Assembly (NCBI RefSeq): GCF_000747525.1
Contig: NZ_CP009278.1
Coordinates: forward strand, 2,418,001-2,482,000
Length of the DNA: 64,000 bases
Origin: Sphingobacterium sp. ML3W
Lineage (GTDB): Bacteria; Bacteroidota; Bacteroidia; Sphingobacteriales; Sphingobacteriaceae
Reading direction: 5' to 3'
Positions 25,795 through 34,068 of the stretch are shown here, piece after piece. The position numbers and the translations under genes were made by a program. The first letter of the stretch is position 1, and each line of letters starts with the position of its first letter. Under the pieces are notes generated by a model. That model did no database searches and was not told the DNA's origin. It saw only the letters and a program-made list of their open reading frames with translations.

Positions 25795-25803
25795 AAAGCC
25801 ATT
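25795..25803. repeat. 9-bp target-site duplication, right copy
   Basis: AAAGCCATT, identical to 24437-24445, directly follows the right inverted repeat of the IS. Confidence 0.85.
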
Positions 25804-26035
25804 ATAATAATTGTTTTACAATAGGCAGGTTTTCAATATCCTGGAAAAAAAATATCCTTCAAAGGTGGATGAAACATATTTTTTATTTATAGTCCATATG
25901 AAATGACGTTTATTTCCATACGTATAAATACGTAGCTAGAACGGGTATATAAATTAAAATAATCGGATTGATATTTGCAATTGAAAACTGCGAATCATAA
26001 ATGTTAGGTGGTTAGCATTTTTCTAAAAAGCCCGT

Positions 26036-26656
26036 ATGCGATCAAGAGAAACATTATACAAATCGATTATTAAAGACTATGAAAATCAAAATTTGTTGAT
26101 TGGGAAGACGCTTCATGAAAATATCGCACAGGATTTATACGCAATACGATTGACGTTACAACGTTATTCCATAGAACAAGGACATGAAATACCAATAGAT
26201 CAAGTGAAAAAGATCTTGGAGGGAACTATTGAAAAAGTTCAGCAAATAGCGAATGATTTGTTACCTGTAGTATTACGCGATTTTGGATTTCAGCGCGCCA
26301 TTAAAGATCTTTTTGTTTATTATAATGGTATCAAAAATAATATCATTATAGACAAAAATGTCAATAAACTCGATTTTAACGCTCAACTTAGCATTTATCA
26401 ATTAGTACAGCTAGTAGTAAAGGCTACGGTTTTACCGGATGATAACTCTATATTAGTTTGTAAATTATTTGTAAATCAAGATAAACTATTGTTAATAATG
26501 CAAGGACTAAGTAAGTATTATATTAAAGAATTCAATAACTATAATCAAGAAAATATTAAGAAGCTACAGGAACGAGTAAATTTATTAGAAGGGACACTAG
26601 ACATCAATACAAATCCTCAAAATAGTGAAGTTGTTGTCATTGTAAAATTAGATTAA
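26036..26656 (+). CDS. HisKA_3-type sensor kinase with atypical ATPase part
   Basis: The 206-residue soluble protein has a DesK/NarX-type dimerisation and phosphorylation segment: LIGKTLHENIAQDLYAIRLTL near residues 22-42, with the His of the H-box in LHENIAQ. The following part matches the usual spacing to an ATPase domain (LSIYQLVQLVVKATVLPDDN where an N-box such as QELLNNAIKH is expected). The Asn residues and glycine boxes are not recognisable, so it may not bind ATP well. There is no sensor domain. It is read just 2 bases before the LuxR-type regulator at 26659, with which it forms a two-component pair. Confidence 0.7.
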   Translation: MRSRETLYKSIIKDYENQNLLIGKTLHENIAQDLYAIRLTLQRYSIEQGHEIPIDQVKKILEGTIEKVQQIANDLLPVVLRDFGFQRAIKDLFVYYNGIKNNIIIDKNVNKLDFNAQLSIYQLVQLVVKATVLPDDNSILVCKLFVNQDKLLLIMQGLSKYYIKEFNNYNQENIKKLQERVNLLEGTLDINTNPQNSEVVVIVKLD

Positions 26657-26658
26657 TT

Positions 26659-27315
26659 ATGATTAAAATTGTTTTGGCCGAAGATCATTTGGTCGTCCTC
26701 AATGGAGTTAGATTACTACTGGAATCACAAACAGATTTGGAAGTTATAGGTGAAGGTACTAATGGTAATATGATTTTGGAAGGCTTTAAAGCCGGAAACA
26801 TTCCCGATGTGCTCATCACAGACATCAATATGTCTGATATGGATGGTTTGGAATTGATAAATCAGGTAAAAAAATTATACCCTACTGTTAAAGTAATCGT
26901 GCTCTCTATGTTAAATAATATGCAGTATGTACTACAAGCTTTCCAAAATGGTGCCAATGGGTATCTTGTAAAGAATGTTGGCTATGAGGAAATGCTCTAT
27001 GCTATAAGGCATGTGGCAAAGGGTAGAAAATTTATTTGTGAGGACATCAGTTTGCTGATGTTAGATACCTTGCAGAAATCCCCAACTTCTTTTCTTGATA
27101 TTGAGCAGATTATGCTGAAAATTGGTTTAACTGAACGAGAGATGGAGGTATTGGAGCTCATTGGCGAAGGATTTACCAATCTCCAGATTGCTGACAAGTT
27201 ATTTTTGAGTAAACGTACGGTCGAGGGGCATAGACAAAACCTGCTTGAAAAAACAGGTGTCAAGAATACAGCTTCTTTAATTAAATACGCAATCAAGACA
27301 GGATTGATGCATTAG
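26659..27315 (+). CDS. NarL/LuxR-family response regulator
   Basis: The 218-residue protein has a receiver (LAEDHLVVLNGV, acceptor Asp in LITDINMSDMDGLE near 57, VLSMLNN loop, lysine in YLVKNVGYEEM) and a C-terminal LuxR helix-turn-helix (LTEREMEVLELIGEGFTNLQ, then IADKLFLSKRTVEGHRQNLLEK) at about 150-205. When phosphorylated such proteins dimerise and bind DNA. It starts 2 bases after the kinase gene and is followed within 48 bases by a small lipoprotein gene. The three genes are probably one operon whose regulator may act on its own promoter. Confidence 0.92.
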   Translation: MIKIVLAEDHLVVLNGVRLLLESQTDLEVIGEGTNGNMILEGFKAGNIPDVLITDINMSDMDGLELINQVKKLYPTVKVIVLSMLNNMQYVLQAFQNGANGYLVKNVGYEEMLYAIRHVAKGRKFICEDISLLMLDTLQKSPTSFLDIEQIMLKIGLTEREMEVLELIGEGFTNLQIADKLFLSKRTVEGHRQNLLEKTGVKNTASLIKYAIKTGLMH

Positions 27316-27363
27316 CTTGTTTTCAGTCCTTATAAAATGTAGATAAATCAAAATTATAATATT

Positions 27364-27585
27364 ATGAGAAACTTCAAATGGATAGCATTAACAGGATTAT
27401 TATCTGTAGGATTACTAAATGCCTGTCAGAATAATGCAGAAAATAATACCAGCGAAGGAAATTCGGGTAAAATTGCTCCATCAGCTGGTGATGAGACACG
27501 TTATAATTTAAGTGAGCAACAGAAGATGAGCATGCAGGGTGATACCATAAAGGTAGACTCTACAAAATCCGATACTATAAATTAA
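27364..27585 (+). CDS. Small lipoprotein with SAGDETRYNLSEQQ motif (copy 1)
   Basis: The 73-residue product has a signal peptide with lipobox (LLSVGLLNAC, Cys near 21), a short Asn/Ser-rich spacer and the segment IAPSAGDETRYNLSEQQ, then KMSMQGDTIKVDS. It ends after a Ser/Asp/Thr-rich tail. A second gene at 38972-39181 encodes the same layout and the same core segment with few changes, while the spacer and tail differ. Such sharp conservation of one short segment suggests a binding function. The family is not one I can name. It lies downstream of a two-component pair. Confidence 0.7.
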   Translation: MRNFKWIALTGLLSVGLLNACQNNAENNTSEGNSGKIAPSAGDETRYNLSEQQKMSMQGDTIKVDSTKSDTIN

Positions 27586-27598
27586 TAGGCTATAAATC

Positions 27599-27763
27599 AT
27601 GGATAATAATTTAGATAATAAAACCAATTCCTCAGAGGAAGAAGTTCCAGAAGCTGCCCACGATGAAAAGGGGGATAAGCCTGCTGCCAAAACGATACCT
27701 TGGGCCATATGGATAGCCGTTATCGTAATGATCATTGTATTTCTATATATGTGGCAAAGGTAG
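27599..27763 (+). CDS. Small single-pass membrane protein (54 aa, copy 1)
   Basis: The frame MDNNLDNKTNSSEEEVPEAA continues with HDEKGDKPAAKTIPWAIW, then a hydrophobic helix IAVIVMIIVFLYMWQR to the stop. The acidic N-terminus and a single C-terminal helix predict a membrane anchor with a cytoplasmic or periplasmic tail of about 35 residues. The paralogue at 48981-49145 has exactly the same length and shares SSxEEVP, DKPAA, the IPW/VPW turn and the MWQR end. It starts 13 bases after the small lipoprotein gene. Function is unknown; it is missed by length cut-offs but is clearly conserved. Confidence 0.7.
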   Translation: MDNNLDNKTNSSEEEVPEAAHDEKGDKPAAKTIPWAIWIAVIVMIIVFLYMWQR

Positions 27764-27777
27764 TCGGGTTAAACAAA

Positions 27778-27813
27778 ATAAGGGTCAGTATTTTATAAAA
27801 TACTGACCCTTAT
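27778..27813. terminator. Bidirectional terminator
   Basis: ATAAGGGTCAGTATTTT (27778-27794) pairs with AAAATACTGACCCTTAT (27797-27813) over 17 base pairs between two convergent genes. A and T tracts flank both sides. Confidence 0.8.
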
Positions 27814-27834
27814 CTATTATAATAATAGCAGTTG

Positions 27835-28302
27835 CTATAATGCCCCTCTTGCTGCTGCTAAACAATCTTCTCCATATTTTAATATTAGGTCTTTATCTGA
27901 TGCAGTTATTGCTTTGTCTAAAAATGCCTTTTCTACATCTGTTTTGTCCTCTAAATAATCTTTTTGGGTATTAATGATGTCATCATTCGTTTTTGCATTA
28001 ATGCGATTGATAATAGACTTACCTATTTCGGAACAAAGGGCTTTCGCTTTGTCATTGGATAGCTGAGGCATCTCTATTTTAGCAACAGCTGCATTAGCTG
28101 CAGCCATATTGGAGTATATCGTCTTTTCGAGCTCCTTATTGGAAACATCCCCTGACTTCTTCTCAGCATCTGCCGCAGCATCTAAAGCTTTTTCTTCTGT
28201 TCTTTCCATGGCCTGTTCCGCCTTCTCTTGTGGTGTATTGTTATTGCATGCATAGAGTAATGCACTGGATAACATAATTGATAAATACGTTGCTTTTTTC
28301 AT
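27835..28302 (-). CDS. Helical lipoprotein (155 aa, copy 1)
   Basis: The signal peptide ends in a lipobox (SSALLYAC, Cys at 19), followed by NNNTPQEKAEQAMERTEEKA and a largely helical, Ala/Lys/Glu-rich protein. The paralogue at 49289-49753 shares YACNN, TPQEKA, IYSNMAAANxA, LCSxxGKSIIxRINA and LILKYxxDCxAAAR across its length. The two conserved cysteines in the mature part (in ALCSE and EDCLA) could form a disulfide. Role unknown; the context is stress genes. It starts 23 bases after the stop of the upstream flavoprotein gene and probably shares its promoter. Confidence 0.7.
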   Translation of the reverse strand: MKKATYLSIMLSSALLYACNNNTPQEKAEQAMERTEEKALDAAADAEKKSGDVSNKELEKTIYSNMAAANAAVAKIEMPQLSNDKAKALCSEIGKSIINRINAKTNDDIINTQKDYLEDKTDVEKAFLDKAITASDKDLILKYGEDCLAAARGAL

Positions 28303-28325
28303 TATATTTTCTTTATTGGTTCAAC

Positions 28326-28832
28326 TTAAATTTGAATGTTTCCTTCGCGGTCTTGATCACTTAAATTGCTGCCCATAGCATTTAGTAAGGTTACTGCATA
28401 AGATACCAGTTTGTGGTGTTTGGTATCCCAGTAATGGGCCTGCTGGGGGATAATTTTAAATAAAACAATATTTGGGTCTGCACGCCCTTTTTCAAACCAG
28501 CCTGCTACAAAATTGTTCCAATATTTGTCAATTCTTTTCTGATCGTCCACCAATTCTGCTTTTGCAAAAAGAGATAGGTATTTCATAGAAGATGGGTCGG
28601 AGAAATAAAGTTGTACTTGTTCATTGATTTTGATGTTTTTATATTTTTCGCTTTCTTTTGAAGCTAAAAACCAAATACTAGCATTATCGTCAACTTCTTG
28701 CACGCTCATAGGGGTTGATTCGAATGGGGGTTGTGCTAAATCTGTGCAGAAGAAGCAAAAATTGATTCCCTCAGCTAATTCTTTAATTTTTTTTATGGCT
28801 TCGCTTCTGTTGTTTATATTCTCTTGACTCAT
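28326..28832 (-). CDS. General-stress-26-type flavin-binding protein
   Basis: The 168-residue protein belongs to the pyridoxamine 5'-phosphate oxidase-like split-barrel group. The marks are the LAEGINFCFFCTDLAQPPFESTPM region near 18-40, then DDNASIWFLASKESEKYKNIKINEQVQLYF and YLSLFAKAELVDDQKRI. GSP26 and its relatives bind FMN or a related flavin in a dimeric barrel, and are general stress proteins in Bacillus. Here the substrate is unknown. It heads a two-gene minus-strand unit with the lipoprotein at 27835. A AAAC-N16-TGTT promoter-like site lies about 105 bases upstream. Confidence 0.82.
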   Translation of the reverse strand: MSQENINNRSEAIKKIKELAEGINFCFFCTDLAQPPFESTPMSVQEVDDNASIWFLASKESEKYKNIKINEQVQLYFSDPSSMKYLSLFAKAELVDDQKRIDKYWNNFVAGWFEKGRADPNIVLFKIIPQQAHYWDTKHHKLVSYAVTLLNAMGSNLSDQDREGNIQI

Positions 28833-28935
28833 AAGGAATGTATATATATTGAAATATGTTTTTTAAAATTTGTTATCTATTGGTGAGTTTTTATTAATTG
28901 GATTCTTGAACTGAAACATTGAATATTAAAAGTAA

Positions 28936-28959
28936 AACACATGAAAGGTCGTTAGGTTT
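28936..28959 (-). promoter_or_regulatory. Candidate ECF-type promoter for flavoprotein gene
   Basis: On the minus strand AAAC (28959-28956), 16 bases, TGTT (28939-28936), continuing TGTTTTAC. It is upstream of the general-stress-26-like gene. A member of the window-wide pattern, in the AAAC form. Confidence 0.35.
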
Positions 28960-29131
28960 TTTTGAAGTAAAAAAAACATCAATTTACCTATTTATTTCCT
29001 TGATTGCTCAATAACAGTAAATTGTGTTAGTCAGAAGTTGGCTAATAGATGATGCGCAATGGCTCTTTAGAAAAATGACCGATTTGATTTAAAGAGGGTT
29101 GGGAAGACATTTTATAATAGCAGTTTTGCAG

Positions 29132-29156
29132 CAAACTTTGTTTAGTTATAACTGTT
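29132..29156 (+). promoter_or_regulatory. Candidate ECF-type promoter for DJ-1/PfpI gene
   Basis: CAAAC (29132-29136), 16 bases, TGTT (29153-29156), continuing TGTTATAATAG. It lies 43 bases before the start codon at 29200. The stretch 28833-29131 holds no gene. Confidence 0.4.
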
Positions 29157-29199
29157 ATAATAGTCTATTGTCATTAATTCCTTCTAACATGATTATAAA

Positions 29200-29910
29200 A
29201 TGGAAAATAAACGGAATATACTAATGATACTAACCTCCCATGATCGAATGGATGGGACTGATAGTAAAACAGGGGTTTGGTTAGGTGAAATGACAGACCC
29301 CTATTATAAATTTGAAGAGGCAGGATACCATATTCTCTTTGCTAGTCCACGTGGAGGTGAACCACCAATTGATCCTATGAGTAAGTTGACAGAACATTTG
29401 ACGGGTTCAAATCGAAAGTTTTTGGATGACGAAAATGCACAACAGCGATTTAAAAATTCAGTTGAACTGGAAAGTATCCAATCCTCGGCTTTCGATGGTG
29501 TTTTTATTCCAGGTGGACATGGTCCTTTATGGGATTTAGCACGTCATCCTGAAGTAGCTCGCTTGCTGGCCGATTTTATAAAAGAAGATAAACCAATTGG
29601 GGCAGTGTGCCATGGACCTGCGGCATTGGTATCTCTCGCTCAAATACAACCTGATTTTTTAGTTGGTAAGAAAGTCACAGCTTTTACCAATATGGAGGAA
29701 AAACTGGCGCTACGAAGTGATAATATCCCTTTTAAACTAGAGTCGAGACTGAAAGAGCTGGGGGCAGATTTCAGCGCTGCTGCCTTACCTTTTGTATCAC
29801 ATGTTGTTAGGGATGGGAATCTGGTCACCGGTCAAAACCCGTTATCTGCGGGTCCGACAGCTACAAAACTAATCGAAGTACTCCATGAGATAAACCCGAA
29901 AGATATTTAA
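29200..29910 (+). CDS. DJ-1/PfpI-family (type 1 glutamine amidotransferase-like) protein
   Basis: The 236-residue protein has the class I amidotransferase fold. A glycine-rich loop (FIPGGHGPLWDL near 101-112) precedes the nucleophile elbow GAVCHGPAAL near 133-142, whose Cys is expected to be catalytic, with the His next to it. The segment KTGVWLGEMTDPYYKFEEAG near the N-terminus is typical of Hsp31/HchA-like and ThiJ relatives with chaperone, deglycase or protease activity. Which of these it has cannot be decided. It is followed 23 bases later by yihY-like DNA on the same strand, so the two likely form an operon controlled by the upstream promoter-like site. Confidence 0.85.
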   Translation: MENKRNILMILTSHDRMDGTDSKTGVWLGEMTDPYYKFEEAGYHILFASPRGGEPPIDPMSKLTEHLTGSNRKFLDDENAQQRFKNSVELESIQSSAFDGVFIPGGHGPLWDLARHPEVARLLADFIKEDKPIGAVCHGPAALVSLAQIQPDFLVGKKVTAFTNMEEKLALRSDNIPFKLESRLKELGADFSAAALPFVSHVVRDGNLVTGQNPLSAGPTATKLIEVLHEINPKDI

Positions 29911-29933
29911 AAGTTGAAAATAAAGAATAATAT

Positions 29934-30872
29934 ATGGAAAATAAAAAGGATGGATTTTTAAAGAAACAGTTCGGTATTTTCAAAGCTACAGTGTCAGGCT
30001 TTATGAATGAAGATTGTATGAAATATAGTGCTTCTCTCGCTTATTATACTATTTTTTCAATAGGGCCAATTTTGGTCCTCATGATTTCACTAGCTGGTAT
30101 TTTCTTTGGGGAAGATGCTATACAAGGCAAAGTGTTTTCGGAAATTAGGGGACTGGTGGGACCAAGTGCTGCTAGACAGATTCAAGAAGTGATTATGAAC
30201 CTGAAACTGTCGGGGAAATCAAATCTTGCTTTGGTTATTAGTATTGTTACGCTATTGGTCGGGGCAACATCTGTATTTGGTGACATACAAAATTCTATAA
30301 ACCGGATATGGCATGTGAGAGCTAAGCCTAAAAGGGGATGGGTGAAACTGATAACTGATCGTTTACTATCTTCATCATTAGTCATCGGTCTTGGCTTCTT
30401 ATTGATGGTTACGTTGGTCGTAAATGGTGTTATATTGGCTTTTACCGAACGTCTGCAAATCTACTTTCCTGATATAACAGTTTTCTTTATGGACGCGGTC
30501 AATTTCGCCTTAAGTTTTGTGATTATCTTTATTCTGTTTGGTATCATATTCAGAACTTTGCCGGATGTAAAAATAGCGTGGAAAACAGTCCGTTCGGGTG
30601 CTTTTTTTACGGCTATATTTTTTGTGATCGGTCGTTTTGCAATAGGGCTATATTTACAATCTTCGGGTACAGAGTCCACTTACGGTGCTGCTGGTGCATT
30701 GGTGCTGATACTTTTATGGGTGTACTATACTGCGGCCATTCTTTATTTTGGCGCAGTATACACGCGAGAATATGCGATAGCAAATGGTATACCAATTAAA
30801 CCGGCAGATTATGCAGTATATGTGGAAGAAAAGGAACAAGAAAAGGTGGTGAAAGAAATACCAACAGATTAG
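29934..30872 (+). CDS. YihY/BrkB-family membrane protein
   Basis: The 312-residue protein shows about six hydrophobic helices and the YihY family hallmarks: YSASLAYYTIFSIGPILVLMISL near residues 31-53, GATSVFGDIQNSINRIWHVR near 108, and SAGTESTYGAAGALVLILLWVYYTA-like (TYGAAGALV near 247, VYYTAAILYFGA near 262) at the C-terminal end. YihY proteins are inner-membrane proteins of unclear function, earlier called BrkB and misannotated as RNase BN. The charged C-terminal tail (EKEQEKVVKE) is cytoplasmic by prediction. It is second in a two-gene unit with the DJ-1/PfpI gene. Confidence 0.87.
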   Translation: MENKKDGFLKKQFGIFKATVSGFMNEDCMKYSASLAYYTIFSIGPILVLMISLAGIFFGEDAIQGKVFSEIRGLVGPSAARQIQEVIMNLKLSGKSNLALVISIVTLLVGATSVFGDIQNSINRIWHVRAKPKRGWVKLITDRLLSSSLVIGLGFLLMVTLVVNGVILAFTERLQIYFPDITVFFMDAVNFALSFVIIFILFGIIFRTLPDVKIAWKTVRSGAFFTAIFFVIGRFAIGLYLQSSGTESTYGAAGALVLILLWVYYTAAILYFGAVYTREYAIANGIPIKPADYAVYVEEKEQEKVVKEIPTD

Positions 30873-30956
30873 CAGTACGAAGGTGAAATTCAAAAGTTGC
30901 TCGATTGATGTGGGGATTTATTTTTAAAAATCGATTATAAGATAGTTGGTAATATA

Positions 30957-30991
30957 AAGGTCCAGATGTATTGATTTGTCATCTGGACCTT
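30957..30991. terminator. Bidirectional terminator between convergent genes
   Basis: AAGGTCCAGATG (30957-30968) pairs with CATCTGGACCTT (30980-30991) over 12 base pairs. It lies between the convergent yihY-like and BaeRF genes. Confidence 0.8.
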
Positions 30992-31007
30992 CCTGTTATA
31001 GGAGTTC

Positions 31008-32162
31008 TTAAAAGCGATTGATAGAGACTGCACCAGTTTGATGGGGCATCTGGTCTTTTTGTAGAACCATAATAGACCCCGATTTTTCTACGACCATGGC
31101 TGCTAAGTCGTCCAATAGGTCGTCAAAGAGCTCTTCCGCGTCTACTGTAGGAAATTGAATACGTCTTTCTGCTGCGATGATCTTACCCAAGATCATGCGA
31201 TCCTCTTCAATCAACAAAGTTTCTATCTTTCCATCTAGGGCATCTTTCACCACTTCGCTGAGTTCCCAATGGCTTCGTCCGATTTGTTCTGCAGCTTGCT
31301 GGTGGTCCAAAAGTTCCTGTATCTGTTGTTCATGTTGCGGTGCGATAAGTTCCCATGCCAATTCGCTCAATTCCTCAGGACTGAGGTTGCGCGTGTTTTG
31401 GTTGATCCCTTCCGCCATCAAGTGCGGGTTTTTACTCTGTCTTCTGAAGATCGTCTGATGCTCGGGTAAGGAGGCCAATATTAAGGGTAAGTTCGTTGGC
31501 TTTGTATAGTGTTCATAGATGGATTTATCCACAATCCTAAAAAAACGTTCGGCATCATTCTGTTGTTCATTACTCTTTTCTTGATAGCCATGTACGACAT
31601 TTCCTGTCCCTTGGTTTGCTTGTTTACGAGAACCATTTCCAGTGGAAAAGGCTGTATTAAGATGGTTGTCCGTAAGTTCACTTCCCAATGCTTCTTCCAT
31701 GGTCAGGGGTACGTTACCTGCCAGTTCCACGGGTTCGAGATGGTAGCGGTCTCCTTGATAGAGCTTGACATCATCCTGACTAATCGCGAGTAATTGGAAG
31801 GGTTGATTGTCTTGGAAATAGCGATATAAAGGTTTGATATGGAAACTGTCTGCAACGATAGCAATCGCAGGAAGTGTAATCGGGACCTGAAAGATATTTA
31901 TACGCTCGGGATTGATATAGATAGCAAGACCGTAACTCTGATAATTCCAAAAGTCTCTGTCTTCAGCAAGCTTTTCCAATGGTGCGAGAAGTTCTGCTTC
32001 ATCTCCCAATGCCTGTTTAATGTCTTTGAGTAGATTCTTAAAGGTTATAGGGTCGCCATTTTTGTCTGGCGCGGTACGGTGGGTGGGCATCAACAGAGAA
32101 ACGCTTGGATATTGTTGGTTCTGAGCGAGTTCCTGAAGTTTTTTTCTATTTAAGATGTCCAT
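31008..32162 (-). CDS. BaeRF-type (bacterial archaeo-eukaryotic release factor) domain protein
   Basis: The 384-residue protein opens with NRKKLQELAQNQQYPSVSLL, MPTHRTAPDKNGDPITFKNLL, a start typical of the BaeRF group, here closest to family 3. The middle part has the nucleotide- or nucleic-acid-like QLLAISQDDVKLYQGDRYHLEPVEL strand, and the C-terminal third resembles the eRF1 domain 3 or L7Ae-like fold (TLLIEEDRMILGKII). Proteins of this group are related to eRF1/Pelota and are thought to act at ribosomes or in stress defence; no function is proven. It is transcribed alone in the minus direction. Confidence 0.75.
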   Translation of the reverse strand: MDILNRKKLQELAQNQQYPSVSLLMPTHRTAPDKNGDPITFKNLLKDIKQALGDEAELLAPLEKLAEDRDFWNYQSYGLAIYINPERINIFQVPITLPAIAIVADSFHIKPLYRYFQDNQPFQLLAISQDDVKLYQGDRYHLEPVELAGNVPLTMEEALGSELTDNHLNTAFSTGNGSRKQANQGTGNVVHGYQEKSNEQQNDAERFFRIVDKSIYEHYTKPTNLPLILASLPEHQTIFRRQSKNPHLMAEGINQNTRNLSPEELSELAWELIAPQHEQQIQELLDHQQAAEQIGRSHWELSEVVKDALDGKIETLLIEEDRMILGKIIAAERRIQFPTVDAEELFDDLLDDLAAMVVEKSGSIMVLQKDQMPHQTGAVSINRF

Positions 32163-32282
32163 AGCAATATTTTTTTTATGAATTATTTTATGGTAGGCAA
32201 TGAGCGCCTATATATTTATAGCTATTCTATTGGAGATTTGTTTGCAAATTGGGTATTTTCTCATGACATCGGGTATTTAATA

Positions 32283-33209
32283 CTAGGAAGGATTATGCGC
32301 AGGAACCATAAACTCGAGCACATAATCACGCACTTCCATGGTCACGGCATCTTTTAAAGGTAGCACCAGTTGGTCGTCTATGTGCATATGCTTGCTTTCG
32401 CAGATCAGGGTCAAATGACGAGATTTAAAGGAATGGTATTCGAAGAGTACCTCTTCATGATTGATCCGTTTTTTTATATAGGCGGCGAAATCTGCGCGTT
32501 GATTCTCATCTACATACACGATATTAAATTGACCGTCATCTGTTATAGCCTCTGGACATAAGAGAAGTCTCGGACCGACTGATGGGATATTGATAACTTC
32601 CAGTAGGAGGCATTTTCCTTGATAAATTTGTTCATCGGCTTTAATCCAATATTTTTCTGCCGGCGCAGTTAGGATAATTTGATGGAGCACTTCTAGCGCT
32701 AACTTTAATTCCTCGTCGGTGTTTTCTACTTGACTTTTGTCTACATCAATCATCTTTTGGATGAGTTGTGGAAATACTCCATAACCAGCTCCTTCTAGGA
32801 AGAAATCTGTAGAGTCCATATTTTTTAGAACTCCCACATCAAATCGTTGCCGTTTGCTTGTCGCCCATTTTTCGATATGTTGCTCACGCTCGAGTGCCCT
32901 ATCTATGCCTAATGCCATTGATAGGTTGTTTGCGGTTCCCATGGGTAGAATGGTAAGGGGTATTTTACGTTCCAGCACATTGCGTTTGACGAGTTCTTTG
33001 ACGACCCCTCGAACGGTACCATCACCACCTGCAACCACCACAAAGTCGGCCTGATCTAGCTGTTGTATCCAGCGGTCGTCGTGTGCAACAGAAAAGTAGA
33101 CGCAACTGTATCCGGCTTGTTCGATAGCAGTGACCAATTCAGATTCGAGATGGTCTTCATCGCCAGCTCCTGGATTATGTAATAGTATTGCTTGTTTTAT
33201 AGATTGCAT
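32283..33209 (-). CDS. Diacylglycerol/lipid kinase (YegS/DgkB type)
   Basis: I assign the start at MQSIKQAILLHNPGAGD (33207-33209). The longer frame to 33335 would overlap the divergent surE gene. The 308-residue protein has the lipid kinase signatures: LLHNPGAGDEDH near residue 8 and the ATP-binding VVAGGDGTVRGVVKEL near 60, then PLTILPMGTANNLSMALG. Such enzymes phosphorylate diacylglycerol or related lipids at the membrane face. The gene is divergent from surE, and the short spacer holds their promoters. Confidence 0.87.
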   Translation of the reverse strand: MQSIKQAILLHNPGAGDEDHLESELVTAIEQAGYSCVYFSVAHDDRWIQQLDQADFVVVAGGDGTVRGVVKELVKRNVLERKIPLTILPMGTANNLSMALGIDRALEREQHIEKWATSKRQRFDVGVLKNMDSTDFFLEGAGYGVFPQLIQKMIDVDKSQVENTDEELKLALEVLHQIILTAPAEKYWIKADEQIYQGKCLLLEVINIPSVGPRLLLCPEAITDDGQFNIVYVDENQRADFAAYIKKRINHEEVLFEYHSFKSRHLTLICESKHMHIDDQLVLPLKDAVTMEVRDYVLEFMVPAHNPS

Positions 33210-33217
33210 ATATAAAT

Positions 33218-33241
33218 AAACATTCGGCCTGTCCAATTGTT
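33218..33241 (+). promoter_or_regulatory. Weak candidate ECF-type promoter for surE
   Basis: AAAC (33218-33221), 16 bases, TGTT (33238-33241) in the short divergent spacer. Because AAACA and TGTTT are complementary, the same element half-matches on the other strand too, so it is less specific than the others. Confidence 0.25.
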
Positions 33242-33274
33242 GTTGTATAAAAGAAATATTTATTTGCAGAAACG

Positions 33275-34000
33275 ATGAGAATTTTAGTAACGAACGACGA
33301 TGGTATCTATAGCCCGGGAATTGCAGCTCTTGCAAAGGTGGCTAAAAAATTTGGGCAAGTGAAGGTGGTGGCACCTGATGTAGAGCAATCTTCTATGGGA
33401 CATGCTGTCACACACTCTAGACCTCTGAGCTATAAAAAATCACCAATTGAATTTGGGGATATTGAAGCTTACCGGGTGAATGGTACACCTGCCGATTGTG
33501 TCGCAATGGGGACACACCTTTGGAAAGATGTTGATGTGGTGTTATCAGGAATTAATATGGGACCAAATTTAGGGAACTCGATGTGGCATTCGGGTACCTT
33601 GGCTGCGGCAAAACAAGCCGTATTATTTGGTATTAAGGGTATTGCGTTAAGTACACCCGTAGGGAAGACTGAACCTGATTTTGAATCTTTGGAATTGTAT
33701 GTTGAACGCACCTTAGAGTTGCTTTTGCAGGATAAAGAATTGGCGCTCTATAATGTTAATTTTCCACCTAACCCGACTGAAATTATCTGGACCAGACAGT
33801 CGGTGCGCTTGTACGATGGAACGATTATACCAGGCACCGATCCCATGGGGCGTAAACATTATTGGTTTACGGTGTCACCGTTGGAACCTGCAGACGAAGG
33901 TACCGACCGATGGGCCATGGAGCATGATATGGTATCCATCACGCCTCTGCGGTTGGACTTGACTGATGAAAGGACTCTTCAAAAGAAATTAAGACGTTAG
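33275..34000 (+). CDS. surE: 5'/3'-nucleotidase SurE
   Basis: The 241-residue protein begins MRILVTNDDGIYSPGI, with the metal-binding Asp-Asp pair. It continues with VVAPDVEQSSMGHAVT, VNGTPADCVAMG and VLSGINMGPNLGNSMWHSGTLAAA, all SurE family signatures. SurE is a metal-dependent phosphatase that hydrolyses nucleoside 5'- and 3'-monophosphates and is linked to stationary-phase survival. Length and motifs are complete. It is divergent from the lipid kinase gene and followed by a lipoprotein gene after 68 bases. Confidence 0.95.
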   Translation: MRILVTNDDGIYSPGIAALAKVAKKFGQVKVVAPDVEQSSMGHAVTHSRPLSYKKSPIEFGDIEAYRVNGTPADCVAMGTHLWKDVDVVLSGINMGPNLGNSMWHSGTLAAAKQAVLFGIKGIALSTPVGKTEPDFESLELYVERTLELLLQDKELALYNVNFPPNPTEIIWTRQSVRLYDGTIIPGTDPMGRKHYWFTVSPLEPADEGTDRWAMEHDMVSITPLRLDLTDERTLQKKLRR

Positions 34001-34068
34001 AATCATAGTTTTTGTTGTCAACCGCTAGGTGATGTAAGGATTGGAATTGAATTAAAAAGATATATTAA

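Noticed and set aside
33210..33335. Longer N-terminus of the lipid kinase
   Set aside because: It would overlap the divergent surE gene and its promoter region; the ATG at 33209 directly precedes the NPGAG motif.
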